From assembly GCA_009760855.2 (NCBI GenBank), contig WPIO01000011.1, positions 2,344,501-2,408,500 on the forward strand: a DNA stretch of 64,000 nt, given 5' to 3'. Source of the stretch: Cristatella mucedo. Lineage: Eukaryota; Bryozoa; Phylactolaemata; Cristatellidae. Position numbers and translations under genes: made by a program. Shown piece by piece: positions 12,901-28,288 of the stretch. Below the pieces are notes generated by a model. The model ran no database searches. It was not told the DNA's origin and saw only the letters and a program-made list of their open reading frames with translations. Numbering within the stretch: position 1 is the stretch's first letter; every line of letters starts with the position of its first letter.

Positions 12901-15900
12901 AGACCCGACGTGCTGCGCAGTTGGGAGTGGAGTTGGGTGCAACAACTACCTCTACAGATTTAAAAGCAGATGGGGGACACATTGAGCCGATTGCCACTTC
13001 GTGGGGAACAACAGATCAGGCAGGGGGCTGGTGCCGCATACCGGAAGTGGTCAGTCGCAGGTCTGAATGCATGAGCTGGGTACACCATGTGAGCAACAGC
13101 TCGACCGTCTTACAGCAGTTGTGTCTAATTAAATCCAAGCCCAGCTGCAAAGCATTCCACTTGGACCTAGAAAAACATTGTCAACGGTCTCCTGACATTT
13201 ATCACCCGAAACCAGGCATGCCATTGCCCAAAAGGCAGGTCTCAATAAGTACCCTGAGGCAAGCCTATCTGCATGCAATTAGTTAGGCATGCTGGGATAC
13301 ATTGTATCTAACTGCTGAGGCCATCTTCAAGGTATAGTCAGTCACATAGCTCTTTTGCAGCGGCCCGTTAAAGCAAGCTGCCTGCCATGCCAAGAATCGA
13401 GTATGTCAAAAAACGTCCCCTTGGTTATACATAGATAGTATTGCAGTTCTGAAACCGAAACTCATTCTTTGCAAAATGTCCACGAGCTCACTTTTCTTGG
13501 TTAGAATCAAAATGAATGCAAAACCTCCTTACGACTCATCTCCCTCCTTTTGCACCGGCAGGAAAAAAGCGCACCTTTGTCGATCAATCAAACGAGAAGC
13601 TGAATGCTCAGACACAGCCCCTCAGCCGTGAGCCGCTTGAGCCATAACTAAGCAAGTCCAATCGAGCAGACTCAGCCGTTCGAACACCAAAGAAAGCATG
13701 AGCAATGTGTACCGCGCCTGTCGATTGGCATGATATTAGAGGTGGAGTAGCTCCAAGTTGACCTCAAACCCCCCCCCGCCCCGACTGAGCCTGTTTGCCA
13801 ACAAGTCGGCAAGCAAGCAGCCTCAATAATCCAAGCCAAGATTAGCCGATCTCTCCTTTCGAGAGGGTGGTGATTCACCTCTGAAATAAGCCAGCCTCAA
13901 TTACGGTTTTAACCGTACATATAACCTGGGCAGCTTTCATCTTGCTGCAATTCTTATGAGCCCTAGACAGCCACATTGCACGCAGGCTTCAAGGCACTCT
14001 AGACGCTACAAGTTACCAGTCATAAGCAAACTACGAATCAGTTGTTATTTTGACGAGAAAAAACTCTTATAATAACAAAAAAACACAATTTATGGTTTCT
14101 TCAACAAGCAATGGCGAATTACGTGGCAAATTAGAATGTTCTACGACGTCTCGCCACTCAAACTTTGTGGGTCGGCAGAAGAAGAGATGCGGCTTAGTAG
14201 CACCCTAACCTACACGTCGATGATCAATTTAAGTCATTACGTTGATTCGAATTATCGGGGAAACCTCGTTCTACAACGTTAAAAGTCAGACGGTATTGAA
14301 ATTGGCAACCTCCCGAAAACGATTAACCGATTACAAGGATGTTTTTAATGAAGTAGCGCCAGTCCGGAAAACTAAAGAGAGTGCAGGAGTGCATATATAT
14401 ATATATTTATCTATTTATTTATTTTAAGCTTTTATAATAGCAATATCTTATCTTCTTTTGCCATTTCCATCTCAAGCAAGTCTTTTATTTATCTGAAGCA
14501 TGCTTTCAAAAATATAAAGCTTCGACATATTACCGAGCTACCGCTAAGCAGCAGTACTAAAATCAGACAACGTTAGCTTACTGCTGAGGACCAGGTTTGC
14601 AGTGTACTAGCAAACTTTCCAGGATTTTCTCTGGTACGTTCTCAAGTAAGTTGTCTGCTAAGTTCTGGCACCACCTATGGCCCCCTACTGTTGCTCCACA
14701 GTCTACGGCTATGAAAAAATAGAGAAGCGATTTCACTCGGCGATAAGAGCACGTGGAAGATGTGTCTAAATTCCTCATCAACTTAGTGAACGCTTGATGG
14801 ATTAAAAGGTTTTGTCAGTCATTTTGTAAAGTCGCAAAGAGTTAACCTATCGTGACCGAGCAAAAGGATCAACTTCATACAAGTGAAATCGCCACAAGCC
14901 TACTTCAAACTTCGGTTTGTATATGAATTATGTGAGGAACCATATGCCTGCCATCAACAGCCCGGAGTCCACTTCCCTGGTCACAAGCAACCCAGTGACA
15001 ATCGAGTAAGTATCAGCCGTAACCATAGCAGCCACGAGCCACGGTCGTTCGCTCTTCGCAATCCAGGTCGGGGGGAGGGGGGTTCAGTCCTGCAAGGGGT
15101 GATCCTTCATTGCCCACGGCAAGCACTACTGACAGTCGCTAGGGCTCTTCTACCTTTAAAAAAATGAGGCGGCTAAATCAGCTAACCAAGAAAAACCCAT
15201 GAAATTTTGAAAATATACTGCAAACATAGTCGCCCCCAACATGAAAGAATTGCTTAGCTTTTTGAAGCCGTTCAGTGTTAGTTTTCAGTATGACATCGGC
15301 GTCTCATAGGTCAGATCGGAAATTTTCGAATCACTGAGGAGAGACTGGAAAACAGCTAATCTGAGAAGTTTTGCAGGTACAATTATAACAATCATCCATA
15401 TTATGCAATCGTCTAATTTGTTGCTGCCGTTTGGTGATAAATCGTTAAAAAACAGATGAACGAGCAAACAGCAAACCAATCTCGTCTACGATATACAATT
15501 GTACGATTTTGATAGCAGTTTAGAGACAAAGGATGATCGATCGCCATAGCTCAAACAGGGAATTAATCTGCACAATTGAGCAATCCGGAGTTATGCTCAA
15601 CCAACAGAGCTATGGAGACCAGCTGCAATCACTCCCTTGCACACAGGACTTGGAGCTAGGCTCTGTCTTTTCCATATCTCTCAAGCCACGCGCACAGCAC
15701 GGCCAATTGGATTGCTAAATTAGCCATTTTTCAAGTTCGAAACTGGTAGGAGTTGAATAATCTACAATGCTGTTTCAACACACCGGGTTTTCCTTGAAAT
15801 TAAGTAAGCAGTCTTACTAATCGACTGACTCATCCTTGCTTCGATGAGGACACTGAAACCAATCTGTTCCATGCATCTGTGACATCCAGGCTAGACTCCT

Positions 15901-18900
15901 GTAGTTCACTTACTTGTAGGTCTGCCTACCTCTGCAATAAGACGCCTACAGCTTGTGCAAAACTGGTTTGACTGTCGTAAACGTCTCGACAGCCACATTA
16001 AATCACTGCTCGCCAGTCTTCACGGGCTGCCCATCAATTAGCCTCACCGACTTTAAGACAGTCCCTCACCCAGAAGTGCTTCCATTCTCATCCTCACACC
16101 TACCTATCGGAATTAGTCTCAAACCAAGCCTCCTGTTGCACCACCCCAGCGGTTCTGACTGTGCGTGAGGGAGCCTGACTCAGGAGGCCTCGAGCAATGG
16201 GCAGATGCCCTACGAGGGATAAGACTGCCTAAGCAGCTGCCGGCTCTCGGGTTTGGACAATGGCTCATGGCTGACGACTCGGTAGACTGGAGTGCCAATC
16301 CATGCATTGGTAGCATCTGTGAAAACATCCAACCACCACTGACTGCCGCCTGCTGCCAGCTGTCTTTGCCAGCGGTCTTTGGAACGAATAGAACAAGGCA
16401 TGCATGGAATATAAGGGTTGCCAAAGGAGCACACACGGGTAGGTGGGAGATGGCTGGATGCCGTGATGGCACACTAGGTAAGGAGGTTGCTTTCATTACC
16501 TCGGTCATGAGGTCGTGGGATCGATTGCCGCGGTGGGCGATCCTTTATCGTCACTGCAAGTGGTGCTGATAGCCGTAAAGGCTCTTTTGTTGCTTTAAAA
16601 AAGAGGCTATTTAATCGGCAAGGATTTTTTTATCCCTCGTCTGCCATTAACACTTGGCTATTACTTCTCTTACAACAAGTTGTAAACCACCTGAATAGAT
16701 ATTCAGTTCTCTTAGGATGCTACGAAAAAGGCATAATTGTTATCATAGCCATTCTTATCAGGCGACAGCTCGACGACGATACTCATAATTCTAATTCCAA
16801 CATACAGCCTGCAACTGGCATGCGGATATGCTTCGGAAAGCACAGCTGGTGCAAGTCGTGTGTTGCTGCACTTACGACATACCCTCCTAAGGCTTCTATG
16901 CACCTGCTACCAGCATGCTATTTATTCAAAACACGCTAGATTTGGATTGGATCAAACTCTAGTAGTTTCTAGTGTGCAGAAAAGCTAAGAAATATATAAT
17001 TACATGCCATTTGTTGGATACACTCAATAACTTATTGAGGCATTATGATTTTTTATAACTTTGCCCAATCGTCTCGGCATTGCCTCCTCCAGCTTCGGGC
17101 ACATTTCTGGAGGAATTGATGCAAGGCAGTCCTTCAAAATCTCACAAAACCCATCGGGATTCAAGCACCGGAGAACACTGGACCTTACAGCTCGTTCGAC
17201 TTTGTCCCACAGATGTGGGTTGAAGTCCGGCCTTTGGCTTGGCCACTGCAATTGGCTCGAAGCGCTAGTCGATGGGGTTCGTGAAAAACTGATTAACCAC
17301 CACAGGAGTGTGCTTCCGATAGTGGTCATGCTGCCAACAGAAATCGAGCCCACGAAGAGTGTAAGCAGATGGCAAAGACATCATGACAATGTCGACATAA
17401 TACTTTGACTCATGATTCCTTGAATTCTGCTCTGAGGCCCAACAATGGAAGCCGATTTGCATGGTCTTGTTCAGAACGTCCATATATGCTTCATCCGTTC
17501 GTGAGCAAACATACTTCTTCTCTTTGCCTCAGCCCAAGAGATCGAACTAGGACTTGACAGTCCATAGCACTTTTCTCCATTGGGCTCAGCTGTCCAATGC
17601 TGGGATCAGCAAGCTGATTTCTGCCCCCTTGCTTTCTTTTTGTGTTGAAGCTGAAGAGTCAACAATGACTTGCAGTTGGCCAACCGCGCATTCAGTCCTA
17701 TTGCGTGAAGCCATACACTCATGGTATTTTGGCTTACGACCATTTCGGTTGCTTAGCAGAGATATTTAGCAGTTTCGATTTTAACTTTGAAAGCCCGACC
17801 GAAACTCGGCCGAAAACTTCGAGCAAAACTTTGCCCTTGACTCTGCAAGAACTGCGGGCAGATTCGGGCGTTTGAACTCATAAAAGCACCCTTAAGTGGA
17901 ACTTTTATAAGGCAGGGCAACACTCACATACGTCCATCCATAAGATCACAGATGCTGCCCATACCCACCCAGTACCCATGGGTATGGGTGTGGGTACATG
18001 AGGGCTCTGCTTTGCAACTGGTGGCATGTTCTGGTCGCGTAGCAACCGGCAATATGGCAGGAGGCAAGTCTGTTGGCTACCGAATGCATACTGAAAGCTG
18101 CTTAGGCTGTGAGTGCACTATACAAAACTTTCCTGCATAACAACCATGTAGTTTTTTTGGCTTTGTGGAGTTACAGATGGAGATACACTACATTACATTA
18201 GGAGCTGGCCCCAATGGATCAAGGAGACATCCGTGTACATTATCTCATCTTGGCCCATTTCATCATCATCATGGCCAATGCATCGCCGATGAAGAAATGG
18301 GCCAAAAAAGGTTCTGCCGGATGGCATCCAAGAGGGGTGGAATAATTACATGACCACACCTGCCCATCTGTTTACATGGGAATCGTTGAATCGGTTGCCG
18401 GCGAATTCAGTTACTCGCTACGCCAACCAATCGTAGCAAACTGCAGCTAACGCCAAGCTTATATTGACAGATTGTTAAAATTGAATAATTAGTGTATCGT
18501 AATGACTTGCTCGAATATAGGCATTAGCAACAACCGAAATCCGATCGATGGACCAGGTGCATAGAAGCTTTTGGAGGACAGTGTAGGCCAGTTGTAGAAC
18601 TAACATGCAACGTCGTGCAAATGGTTAGGCTCGAAATGTCTTGCCCTGGGCAGCTACATCCTAATCACACTAGCTGGATGCCATTATACCGAGCAGACAT
18701 TAGACCCGGTGCTTCCCAGTTTCTGTTTATCATGACAGGAGGCAATAGGATTCACTCATTCACTGAGTTGCACATTGCACGCGAGCCAGAATTCATGGCT
18801 ACCATGCTCCTGCATACAGGCCACTCTCAGAAACGACTGGCCAGCGCGAAAGTATAAATTTAATTCATTTGTATTGCACCCCAAGACAAATTACTCTCTA

Positions 18901-19588
18901 TTCAGGCACTTTACATATGCCTCGGGGTTCGAGCCCACGACCTCAGCCAGGCTTTGGTCGGGCGAGCACCTTAACTGCTGGACCAAACTAGCTCGGCAGT
19001 AGGGCTGTAACAACAAGATTCCATAAGCAAATGGCTGCCTGCAAATGAGAGGGAGACTCGGTCCAGCCTCATCAAAACAACCATATGCTGTGATCGTTCT
19101 TAGCACACCAGTGATGCTGCCAGGGGGGAAGGGAGGTGATACTATAGCATGGCCTTGAGGGTGGTCATGCGGCAGCAAAGTCAGCAAAGTCAGTGCCACC
19201 GTGCCAGCACTAGTCACCACTGCAGACCACCAATATACACACGGGCTTCCACCAACAGATCAAAGTGACTGACCTCAACGGAAAGTGCTGTGAACACCAT
19301 CGCATGCGTCATCTCGGATTCATGGTAGTGAAGCCTTTGAGCCTTGGTCAATCCAAGGACTCCCGTATTGAAGAAACCGGCGTAGTCAAACCTGCTCGGC
19401 AAAGTTATTTACATACATTTAGCAATGGCACTAAGGTGTCGGCCTTAGCTTGACAAACACGTAAGGAGCAACTCTAAATATGCTAGGCACATACAATGGC
19501 ACTATAATGGGGGCAAAATAGAGACACGGAACAGCAAGCCGGAGCAATAAATTGAAAAAGCATGGTCACAAACAGGGTGCCGGCAAAT

Positions 19589-19667
<79 letters not shown>

Positions 19668-22600
19668 ACATATGTTGATTGAGAATACGATGTATATTGC
19701 CAAACTGCTAATGGGCCGTAGCAGATCAATATACACGTTGGGACAGAATATTCATTCTCTGCGCAGCTCACCACCATGAGATTTTTATATGAAAAGTGTT
19801 CATTTATAAAACCAGATGTAGGCAATTTCGAGTACAGGCTGGGAGTCCTGAGCACTGAGCGCTGCAAGCGTCACAAACGCCTGGACTAGTTTGGTTGTCA
19901 TACTCTTGTCAATGCAGGCCCTATCCAAGGTAGTAGAAAGGGTAGTGTCGTCAGACCACCTAAACTCTTACATCAAAACTTTAAACCTGGCCAGTAAGCA
20001 TGAGTAAGATTTGCAAGCTAATCAGTCCACAATGTCAGCACTACTTCGAGTGTATGATAACCATCTCAGTAATGCAGACTTAGGTAGTCACTGCTTGTTT
20101 TGTGCGATTTTTCGGCAGTATTTGCTAGCATTAATCGCCAAGTCTTTCTCGAGTGCTTTTTGTCTCGCCAGGGCATCACTAGCGCTGCACTACAATCGTT
20201 TAGGTCCTATCTCAGCATGAAGTTTCAAAGCATTGATGACAGCGAGAGCAACAGTCATCCGGGGAGCCTACAAAGTACGGTGTACCACAGGGATTGATGC
20301 TTGGTCCACTTCTTTTCACGATGTATACTCTCCCTCTTGCCAATGTAATTGCCAAGTACAATATGGGCTTTCACTTTTAAGCAGATGGCATACAGCTGTA
20401 TACATGCTTTGATCACTTTCTCCCATCCAGCATGTCGAAGTCTCTAAAATCCCTCGCTGAATATTTTGCTGCCATTAGCACTTGGATGGCATCCAATTTT
20501 CTCAAATTGGGTGAAGATAAAACCAACTTACTAGTTATGGACAAACCTAGTGCTACTCGGAAATTTGAAAAAACTAACTCTTACAATGAGCATTGCCGGA
20601 ATATCTCCTACTCTGCGTCCTCATGCATCCCGAGTCCCTATTCCAAAAAGGTGGTTTACTAGAAGATCGTATCAGCTCCACTGTCGGGACTTCTTACAAT
20701 CAGCTAAGCCACGTTGCAAAAACTCCGGCCCGTTCAGACAAGGATGCCACACTATTAGGTCTGGACCTGATTAACCGTGATAAACGAGGGACGACTGCAA
20801 TTAATATAGTTGCAATCAAATGAGAGCAAAAAGCGATAAAGCTGAACTGACAGACGCCAACTGACATAAAAACTGCAGCACTCACCAACGGATAGTATTG
20901 ATGCCCATTCAAGGCTAGAGCAAGCAACATTCGTACAATACATATTAAATAAGGGACAACGAATAAGCAATCGACTTACTGGCCGATATCCAATGTGCCA
21001 CTCTTTCGCGAGAACTCCTTTCCCACATCACAGCCGAACCAGACAGCCTGTACGAAGCAAAATCAAGGGCAGCTGAAAGAGGTGACCGGCTACTAAGGCC
21101 CCTAATATCGATGACAGTGAAGTGCAAACTTGGAAACGTGCACAGAGCTCTTGCTGACCTCGTCTGCCTGGATGGAGCGCATGACGGCCTGCTTCAGCAA
21201 GTCGATGGGTAGATTGATGTACAACACTTTCCGCGCACCGACGACATTGTTGAGGAATTCCACAGTATACAGGTTGTAATAAGGGTTCTCCGGTCGGGGA
21301 TCATTAGTCAGACATATCTGTGCAAGTAAGATGTCAATAGAATCGCTGGCTCAAACGTATAGAAGAAATACACCATTTTCGGCCACTTTAATTGCCAATC
21401 ATTATTAGTCAGTCACTAGTGGAAAGAATGATAGGGGCCATGCATAATCGGCAGCACACTTTTGTATGCATTGAATGCAGTGCATTTTAAACAGCAATAC
21501 AAGATAGCCGACACACACGTATCTCAGCGTACAGGTTTATATATAAGAGTTCACCTGTCTGAGATTATTGGTCAGATATCCATGCACAATTAAGATAACA
21601 GTAGAAGCTCTAAATTTATGTCGGCCCAATTAAATCAACAATAGTATTAGTCGGACACAAGTGAACCAGTAGAATAATAGAGGCCATGCATCAGCAGCAG
21701 CAGCAGCACAATCACGGGCTACAGCAAGGAATGGACAGCCATACTGCATCACTGCATAGCAGCATTGCCAAAGGATGTCTAGCTATAAGGATATTTCTAT
21801 ACAGCATGACCATGACCGCGCTGACACTGAGACCAGCAATACCAAATACGAGGTGACATTATCGTGTGTTGCAAAAGGAATCCCTTTTCATCACATTAGA
21901 TGTCATGTCTGAAATATTTCCTGTCACGTCTTAAATCTATGTGCATGAGTGTAATCACTGCCTGCTGTAAAATGAATCAAGTGCCGCCAGACCCACATAC
22001 CTGTAGCTATGGCAGGAAGATTCAATATTCCTTAAATCTAAAGTCTGTGAGATCTCCTCGGAATTGATTATTACTTAGACTGTTGCGATTTGCATAAGAA
22101 GTGAAGAGTCAGCCAAGATAACTGTTTTGCCGACTCACTATTCAGACCTTAGTTTAACCAGTAAGCCTACTAAGTCAATTTAAGCACCAAGTACGGCTAC
22201 CCACAAAGTATTTAAATACTGCAAACAAGGAGCAGTGCCAACGTGCACTGCAATGCGCAACTTATTGATTCCTATAAGTTGTGCCAGCTCAGAGCGATTG
22301 GTCAGCTGAGCTCATAGTCCTACTCCAGACCTGACCACCACACGTCATCTCTGTTCTTCGCGATTCACCAATAAAGTTACGACGGCTGCTTGCCTCTGAC
22401 TAGTGGGTCAAGCGGATCCATGTGCCAGACACACAATCGTGGTCTCCTTGACGCAGTGCTATCAGCAGAGAGAACCGCATGTACGCCCAGTGATGGGGGC
22501 GGCATGCCAGTTTGCTGCACACTGCTCGTCCCACTTTATCGAGCTGCTGACGAGTCGGTAATTTCCCTGGATAGCCAGCGAACTAAGAAACCATAGCTAA

Positions 22601-22923
22601 GGCTAAGCAGTTTTTCCTTAGGAGCGTCAAAGCATCAAATGCAACTTTCTTGTAAGAGTAATATTCAACTGATTACTTCATGGTCGTGAAAACTGCCCAT
22701 GATCGAGATGGACAGAGAAATGAGATATGAAAGACAGGGAGAATTGATCAAAGGTGGAGAGACTGACAGACAGACAGATAGATAGACAGAGACAGAGAGA
22801 CAGACAGAGACAGACTGATACAGGCAGAGACAGACACACACAGAGACAAATACACAATCAAATAGACAGAGACGGAGAGATTAGAGAGAGAAAGCGAGAG
22901 TGAGTGACAGTGACACAGAGAGA

Positions 22924-22961
<38 letters not shown>

Positions 22962-25074
22962 TTTAGTGAGAGAGAGAAAGAGATAGATCGAGAAAGAGAG
23001 AGAGAGAGAAAGACAGACAGAGATAGAGACAGACGGGGACAGGGGCAGATAGACAAAGGCATACAGACAGACAGAGAGAGCGAGTGAGAGACAGACAGGC
23101 AGACAGATGCTGAGAGGTTGAGAGAAAAGAATGCACATTTGGGAACAGAATATTGCAAAAAATCTGAAGAATACACTAATATATAATAGCATTGAAATTG
23201 GCCCGAAAAGAAATTGCACACACACACACTACTCAAAACGGGAGCCAAACCATCCAGTCGACCCTTAATTCGAAGCTCAAAGCATTGGAGCATTAGCAAT
23301 ATGAAGCAATTACGCAGCCTCGGAGCCACAGAATGAATAGACAGACACCGGTTTGTCAACAGACCGAACAGTATTTTAAAGAGAGCTATTTTCTCAAATC
23401 CTTTGGAGTCCATGCCTTTAGCTCGTATGCTCCCAAAGACTTTACACAGTCCTGTTGTGATATCCCTGGTTTGGTCCAGGGATTAGGTGCTCGATTTTAA
23501 CGAACAAAATAGCCCTGGCTTGGCCCAGTAGTTAAGCTGCTCGCCTTACATGACCAAGGTCAAGGTTATTTGATTTGCCACCAGAGGTCGTGGGCTTGAG
23601 CTTAAGTGGGCTTTATATTTATAAGGTCCTGGGCTCGAGCACCGTGGCATTTGCAAAGCACATGTATGGAGATAGGGTAATCTAAGGGCACTACACACAA
23701 ATTCTATTTTATATTTACCCTTGAATGAACGGCATTTAAAAAGAGGCTGAAAACACGCCTGTTCCATACAGCATTCGTTGAGTCGTATGAATTGTCGTTT
23801 GTATGCTTTTGGATTTTACTTGTGTAGCACCCTACGAGAACTTAATCTCTATTCAGGTGCTTCATATATGCCACGGGGCTCGAGCCCACGAACTCGGTCA
23901 TCAAATATATTCACCTTGACCTCGGTCGTTAAGGGCAAGCACCTTAACCACTGGGCCATACCAGCGGGGCGATCTACATCACAGGAAGTGACCCGAGGGG
24001 CATGCTGGGATGATGCGGATACGTTGTAAAAACGAAAGCAAGCTTCAGAGAAAAAAAGATGGTAAACGAGGTGCCGAGCCGACACTAGCATCCACACGGT
24101 CACCAATGCAGAGTCGAACATAGTGGCAGCACTTCAATTCCACATGAAACAGCCGAGTCGCGTCGGCAGTCAGAGATTGCGATAGCTGAGTAGACATTTA
24201 TTGCAACTAGAAGAAATGCTCAGCCTTATTACTGCTTGCTGGATGTGCGCTAGACTGGGAAAAGGAGTCAGCCTAAGGAGGCGTGGTGGAAGCGGCTGCA
24301 GGAGCATATAAGTACTCCATAAACTAGTGTCTGCACGCAACTAACTAGTAAATTGCCGAGACCTTGGGTCTGCCCCAACGACGGCCTTCCAAGAAGTAGG
24401 AATACGGATGAAGAGTATTGTTACTCACTAGCTCAACTCGTACTTATACTCAGCCCATGCTTCAAGGGGAAAGCAGCTCATCCCACCACCTCGCGAAACT
24501 ACTTGCTATTAATAACTAATTGAAATATTTGCTTTCAAGCATATATAGTACCTAGAATGAGATGTATTTCTTTAAGGGCACAATACAAATGCATTATTAT
24601 TATCATTATATTATTTTCACTTAGGCAACTTTTCATGCTGGTCATATCTCACTCTGATTTGCCTATTACATGAGGAACTACTAATTAAAGTCGGCATAGT
24701 CCAAATGCATAATCTATAAGTGCATATACTGTCTAAATGCATAGAAAAACACTACAGCCGTAGTCATAAACAGGGTTTAACTGCATAACTCACGAACTCA
24801 TACAGACACAGGTAAAGCAGGTTAAGCATTTAGAAAAGTAAGGTTCATCGTTGCTGTTCTTGACGAAATCGTTAACAAAACTTGTATGACATTCTGAGCA
24901 TGCAGAAACATTTCCCGTAGCACATACAAAAGGGCAGTGATAGCCCAGAAGGTGAGGTGTTTGCTCTTCATGATCGAGGTCGTGGGTTCGAATCCTGCAG
25001 TGGACCATCTTTATTTACAGCAAACGTAAAGCACCTAGAAAGAGATTGAGTTACCTGAGGGTGCTTTATCAAGT

Positions 25075-25106
<32 letters not shown>

Positions 25107-27742
25107 TATTGCCAACTGCAAGCAGTAATAACAGCTATTTTGATGATTTATAGGTCAGAAGGAAGGCATTAATATTACTTTTTACTGATCTCTGCATTAT
25201 ATGCAAATTGACTTCCAACTTGTTAACCTTGGTGCATCGCGATACATATTTGCAGCTTGTTGAGTTACATGCTTGTGACTTTCAAATAGCTTAGTTTACA
25301 GTTCAGCTTTGTGACTTGTAAATTCCTTAGCTCGGCAAATACTTCTAGGATCAACGTGAAATTTGAAATACGAGTTCAGCTCTGCTGAGCAACCATCTAA
25401 TAGTTCACGTCTGATTTTAATTCGATAAGTATTGCTACAAATGTATCCAGCATCCTTGAATTTTATATTCTGCTGCAATTTTTCATTATTACATGTCATA
25501 GCTTTGTTTTATTTTCTCAAGTTTGGTCAGGTGTTAAGCATAACGTCCAGATTTGGGGGTCTTGGCATATTTTATGCATAGTATTGAATCTGTTGATATT
25601 TTTGGATAGCCGTGTTTGCATAACAGCTCCAAATTGACCTTGACTCTCCAAAGACGTCAGAAGGTTTACATCGCAGCCATAGTTTTATCAACAGATAGCT
25701 AACGTCAGCAAGATGGCACTGCGATTGTTCCACCGGTTCTCGTTAAGGGAATGAATACTACATCTCAAGAATAGATTAATTTTTGAGGAGATAACTCCAA
25801 AAACCTTTCAATTTTCTGAGTATTTATGGCTAAAGCTAACCCTCTGCTATGAGGAAATTCCTGCCAACAAATAATTGTTTTAAAGGGCTGTGAACTGTAT
25901 GTGGCTCTTCAAACTGCAAAACGAGTTCAGCGTGTCATGTATGCAAAGAAATAACACCAGCTTGCTAAAGAATGAACAGTCTGGCCTGAAAAGAGACTCT
26001 TTTCAGGCTCTACGTCGTGGATAGGCCTAGCCATATGCTTAGAGGCCCCAGACACATGACATAAAGACACACAGACATACACACATACATAGTAGCACAA
26101 CTGACAGCAGGCTTGCCTACTGTGTCTGCAAAGTTCATACGAGTTCCCACCTTGGCAGAAAAATCATAGCACGGTTTGACATAAGTCAGATAAAATTCCA
26201 GTGGTGTCAGGGGGCCCAGCGAATGGTATACTTTCTGACTATCATAGTACTCGAATGTAAACTGCTTCGGAGCAGATCCAAGGCAGATGGATGCAATCTT
26301 GTATATCTAGAAAGCAAAACAAAAGCAGCTCATACAGGGAGTAGGATGTAATGCAGTGGCCTACAGCTCAGAATTCAGCAGGGAGATGTCAAGCACAAAC
26401 CACTTCCTTGCAGATTACTTGCAAGTGCCACGTGATCACGTGATACCCAGATGCAACATCCTGCCTGGAGTTGCTGCCGATTTACCTGCGTCCCCAATCC
26501 TCCAATCTCATTGCTTAGCCCCCAAATACCATATTCAATCCTAACTTGCATCGTTGTCTGACTACTACTTTCACAGCCAGCTTGTGTATAGAAACATCGT
26601 GCCAGTCCAAAAAATTGTAGATACACCTGTTGTTCCTGATTCTCCTGGAGCAGCAATCTATTTCTACGGTTTGTTCTTAGCAGAAATACATTCAGTGGTG
26701 ACCAGCATGGAGGAGGCACTGCATATCTATTGCCTCCTCCCACACTAGAAAAGCCCTGTCTACCATCTGGACTCGCAAGCAAAGACCGAAGTCGAATACA
26801 AACGTGCTTTCGTTGGCAAGCAAGCCGGGCCAAAAAACATGACCTGCTGTTTTTTAGTAGAACAAGAGACGAATAAAGGCAGATCAGTGCAATAAAAAAC
26901 TTTTACTAACTCTTAATGCCCTGATTTCCTATAGCCACAGGGATGTGCAAAAAGTGGTGCTGCATGGGCTACCGTCGAGTAAAACAGTAAGGCAAAGGCC
27001 TGACAACATAACTCAACAACCTCATCTATATAGTGGCAGGAGAGCCTTGGCGACAATATGACCACTTGGAGTGCACAATAAAGAAGTGCCTCCAGCAGGA
27101 CTCGAACCCACGACCAGTTTCGTGAAGTTGAATCACCCTACAGCTAGGCTAAAACGGGGTGCACTATCAAACCCTAAGCCCTTGCTATCTCCGTCTCAAC
27201 TATTTTGGCTAAAAACAAAGCCTTTCTATAACGACTGGTTCAGATCAAGGGAGTCCCGACAGTGGAACTGCTCTTAAAGAAACACCGGATCACAACGAAG
27301 GAAGCATGCTCAGAGTCTCAACGAGGTTTACTCATACCTCTACGTCCAAATGACGATGAACCTAGTGCAAGGTTCTAATTCCTAATGATGAACCAATTGG
27401 AAGGTCGACCAAAAAGTATGTCTGCGCAGCATTCTACCAGAACTTTATCTCTATTCAGGCACTTCACATATGCCACGGGGCTCGAGCCCACGACCTCGGC
27501 CATCAAATACATTCACCTTGACCTAGACTGAGGTGAGAACGTTTGAGAAGCTCGGGCACGGTGGCGCGAAGGAGAGAACAACGAATGGCCCAACCGTAGG
27601 TGTTGTGGGTGTGACAACGACTGTATTTGTACACAGGCGGTGAGAGTTCATACCGGTGGCCGAAGCCGGCGGGTATGCTGCTTTCTCTGGAGCAAGCAAC
27701 GATAGAGAGACAGAGAGAAAGAGACTGAGAGACACTGGGAGA

Positions 27743-27798
<56 letters not shown>

Positions 27799-27884
27799 AA
27801 GAGAGAGAGAGAAAGATGGAGAGAGATGGAGGGAGGGACACACAGACAGATGGAGAGAGAGAGAGAGTGAGAGAGAGAGGGAGA

Positions 27885-27979
<95 letters not shown>

Positions 27980-28250
27980 GTGGAGGGATGGACACACAGA
28001 CAGATGGAGAGATTGAGAGAGAGGGAAAGAGTGAGAGAGGGAGAGAGAGGAGGAGAAAAAGAGAGACAAGAGACAGACAGACAGACCGATAGAAAGAGGG
28101 AGAGGGAGAAAGAGGGGGAGAGAGAGGGAGAAAGTGAGAGAGACAGGCACAGTGAGAGAGACAGAGAACGAGAGAGAGAGAGAGAGAGACAGAGAGAGAG
28201 GCAGAGAGACAGAGACACAGAGAGACAGAGACAGAGAGACAGACAGAGAC

Positions 28251-28288
<38 letters not shown>

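Larger units (their letters stand above)
4547..19273 (-). other. BLMH intron 8 (14.7 kb)
   Basis: The largest intron. It contains the 17-bp minisatellite, a LINE-A tail-to-tail pair, a further LINE-A copy, SINE-1 and SINE-2 copies, two Tc1/mariner remnants and a LINE-B tail. I see no recognisable feature in 8,975-9,380, 9,930-11,700, 12,585-15,020, 16,635-17,025 or 18,205-18,855. ORFs of about 160 codons at 10,548-11,033 and 12,798-13,286 resemble no family I know. Confidence 0.8.
19392..20979 (-). other. BLMH intron 7
   Basis: Contains a pure (CA)n tract (19,590-19,666) and an old, frameshifted LINE-A fragment (19,995-20,765, plus). Confidence 0.8.
21318..26150 (-). other. BLMH intron 5
   Basis: Contains a GA-rich tract (22,735-23,110), LINE-A 3' pieces split by a SINE-1 (23,385-23,800), another SINE-1 (23,812-23,972) and a SINE-2 broken by a LINE-A tail (24,933-25,165). 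21,320-22,730 and 25,170-26,150 are AT-rich with nothing recognisable. Confidence 0.8.

Noticed and set aside
12798-13286. 162-codon open frame
   Set aside because: No family resemblance; composition like surrounding intron DNA.
22748-23413. 221-codon Ser/Leu-rich open frame
   Set aside because: Same cause: a GA-rich tract read on the minus strand.
24933-25010. Functional tRNA gene
   Set aside because: Good box B, but the tRNA fold is incomplete and the sequence continues as a SINE-2 body also found elsewhere.
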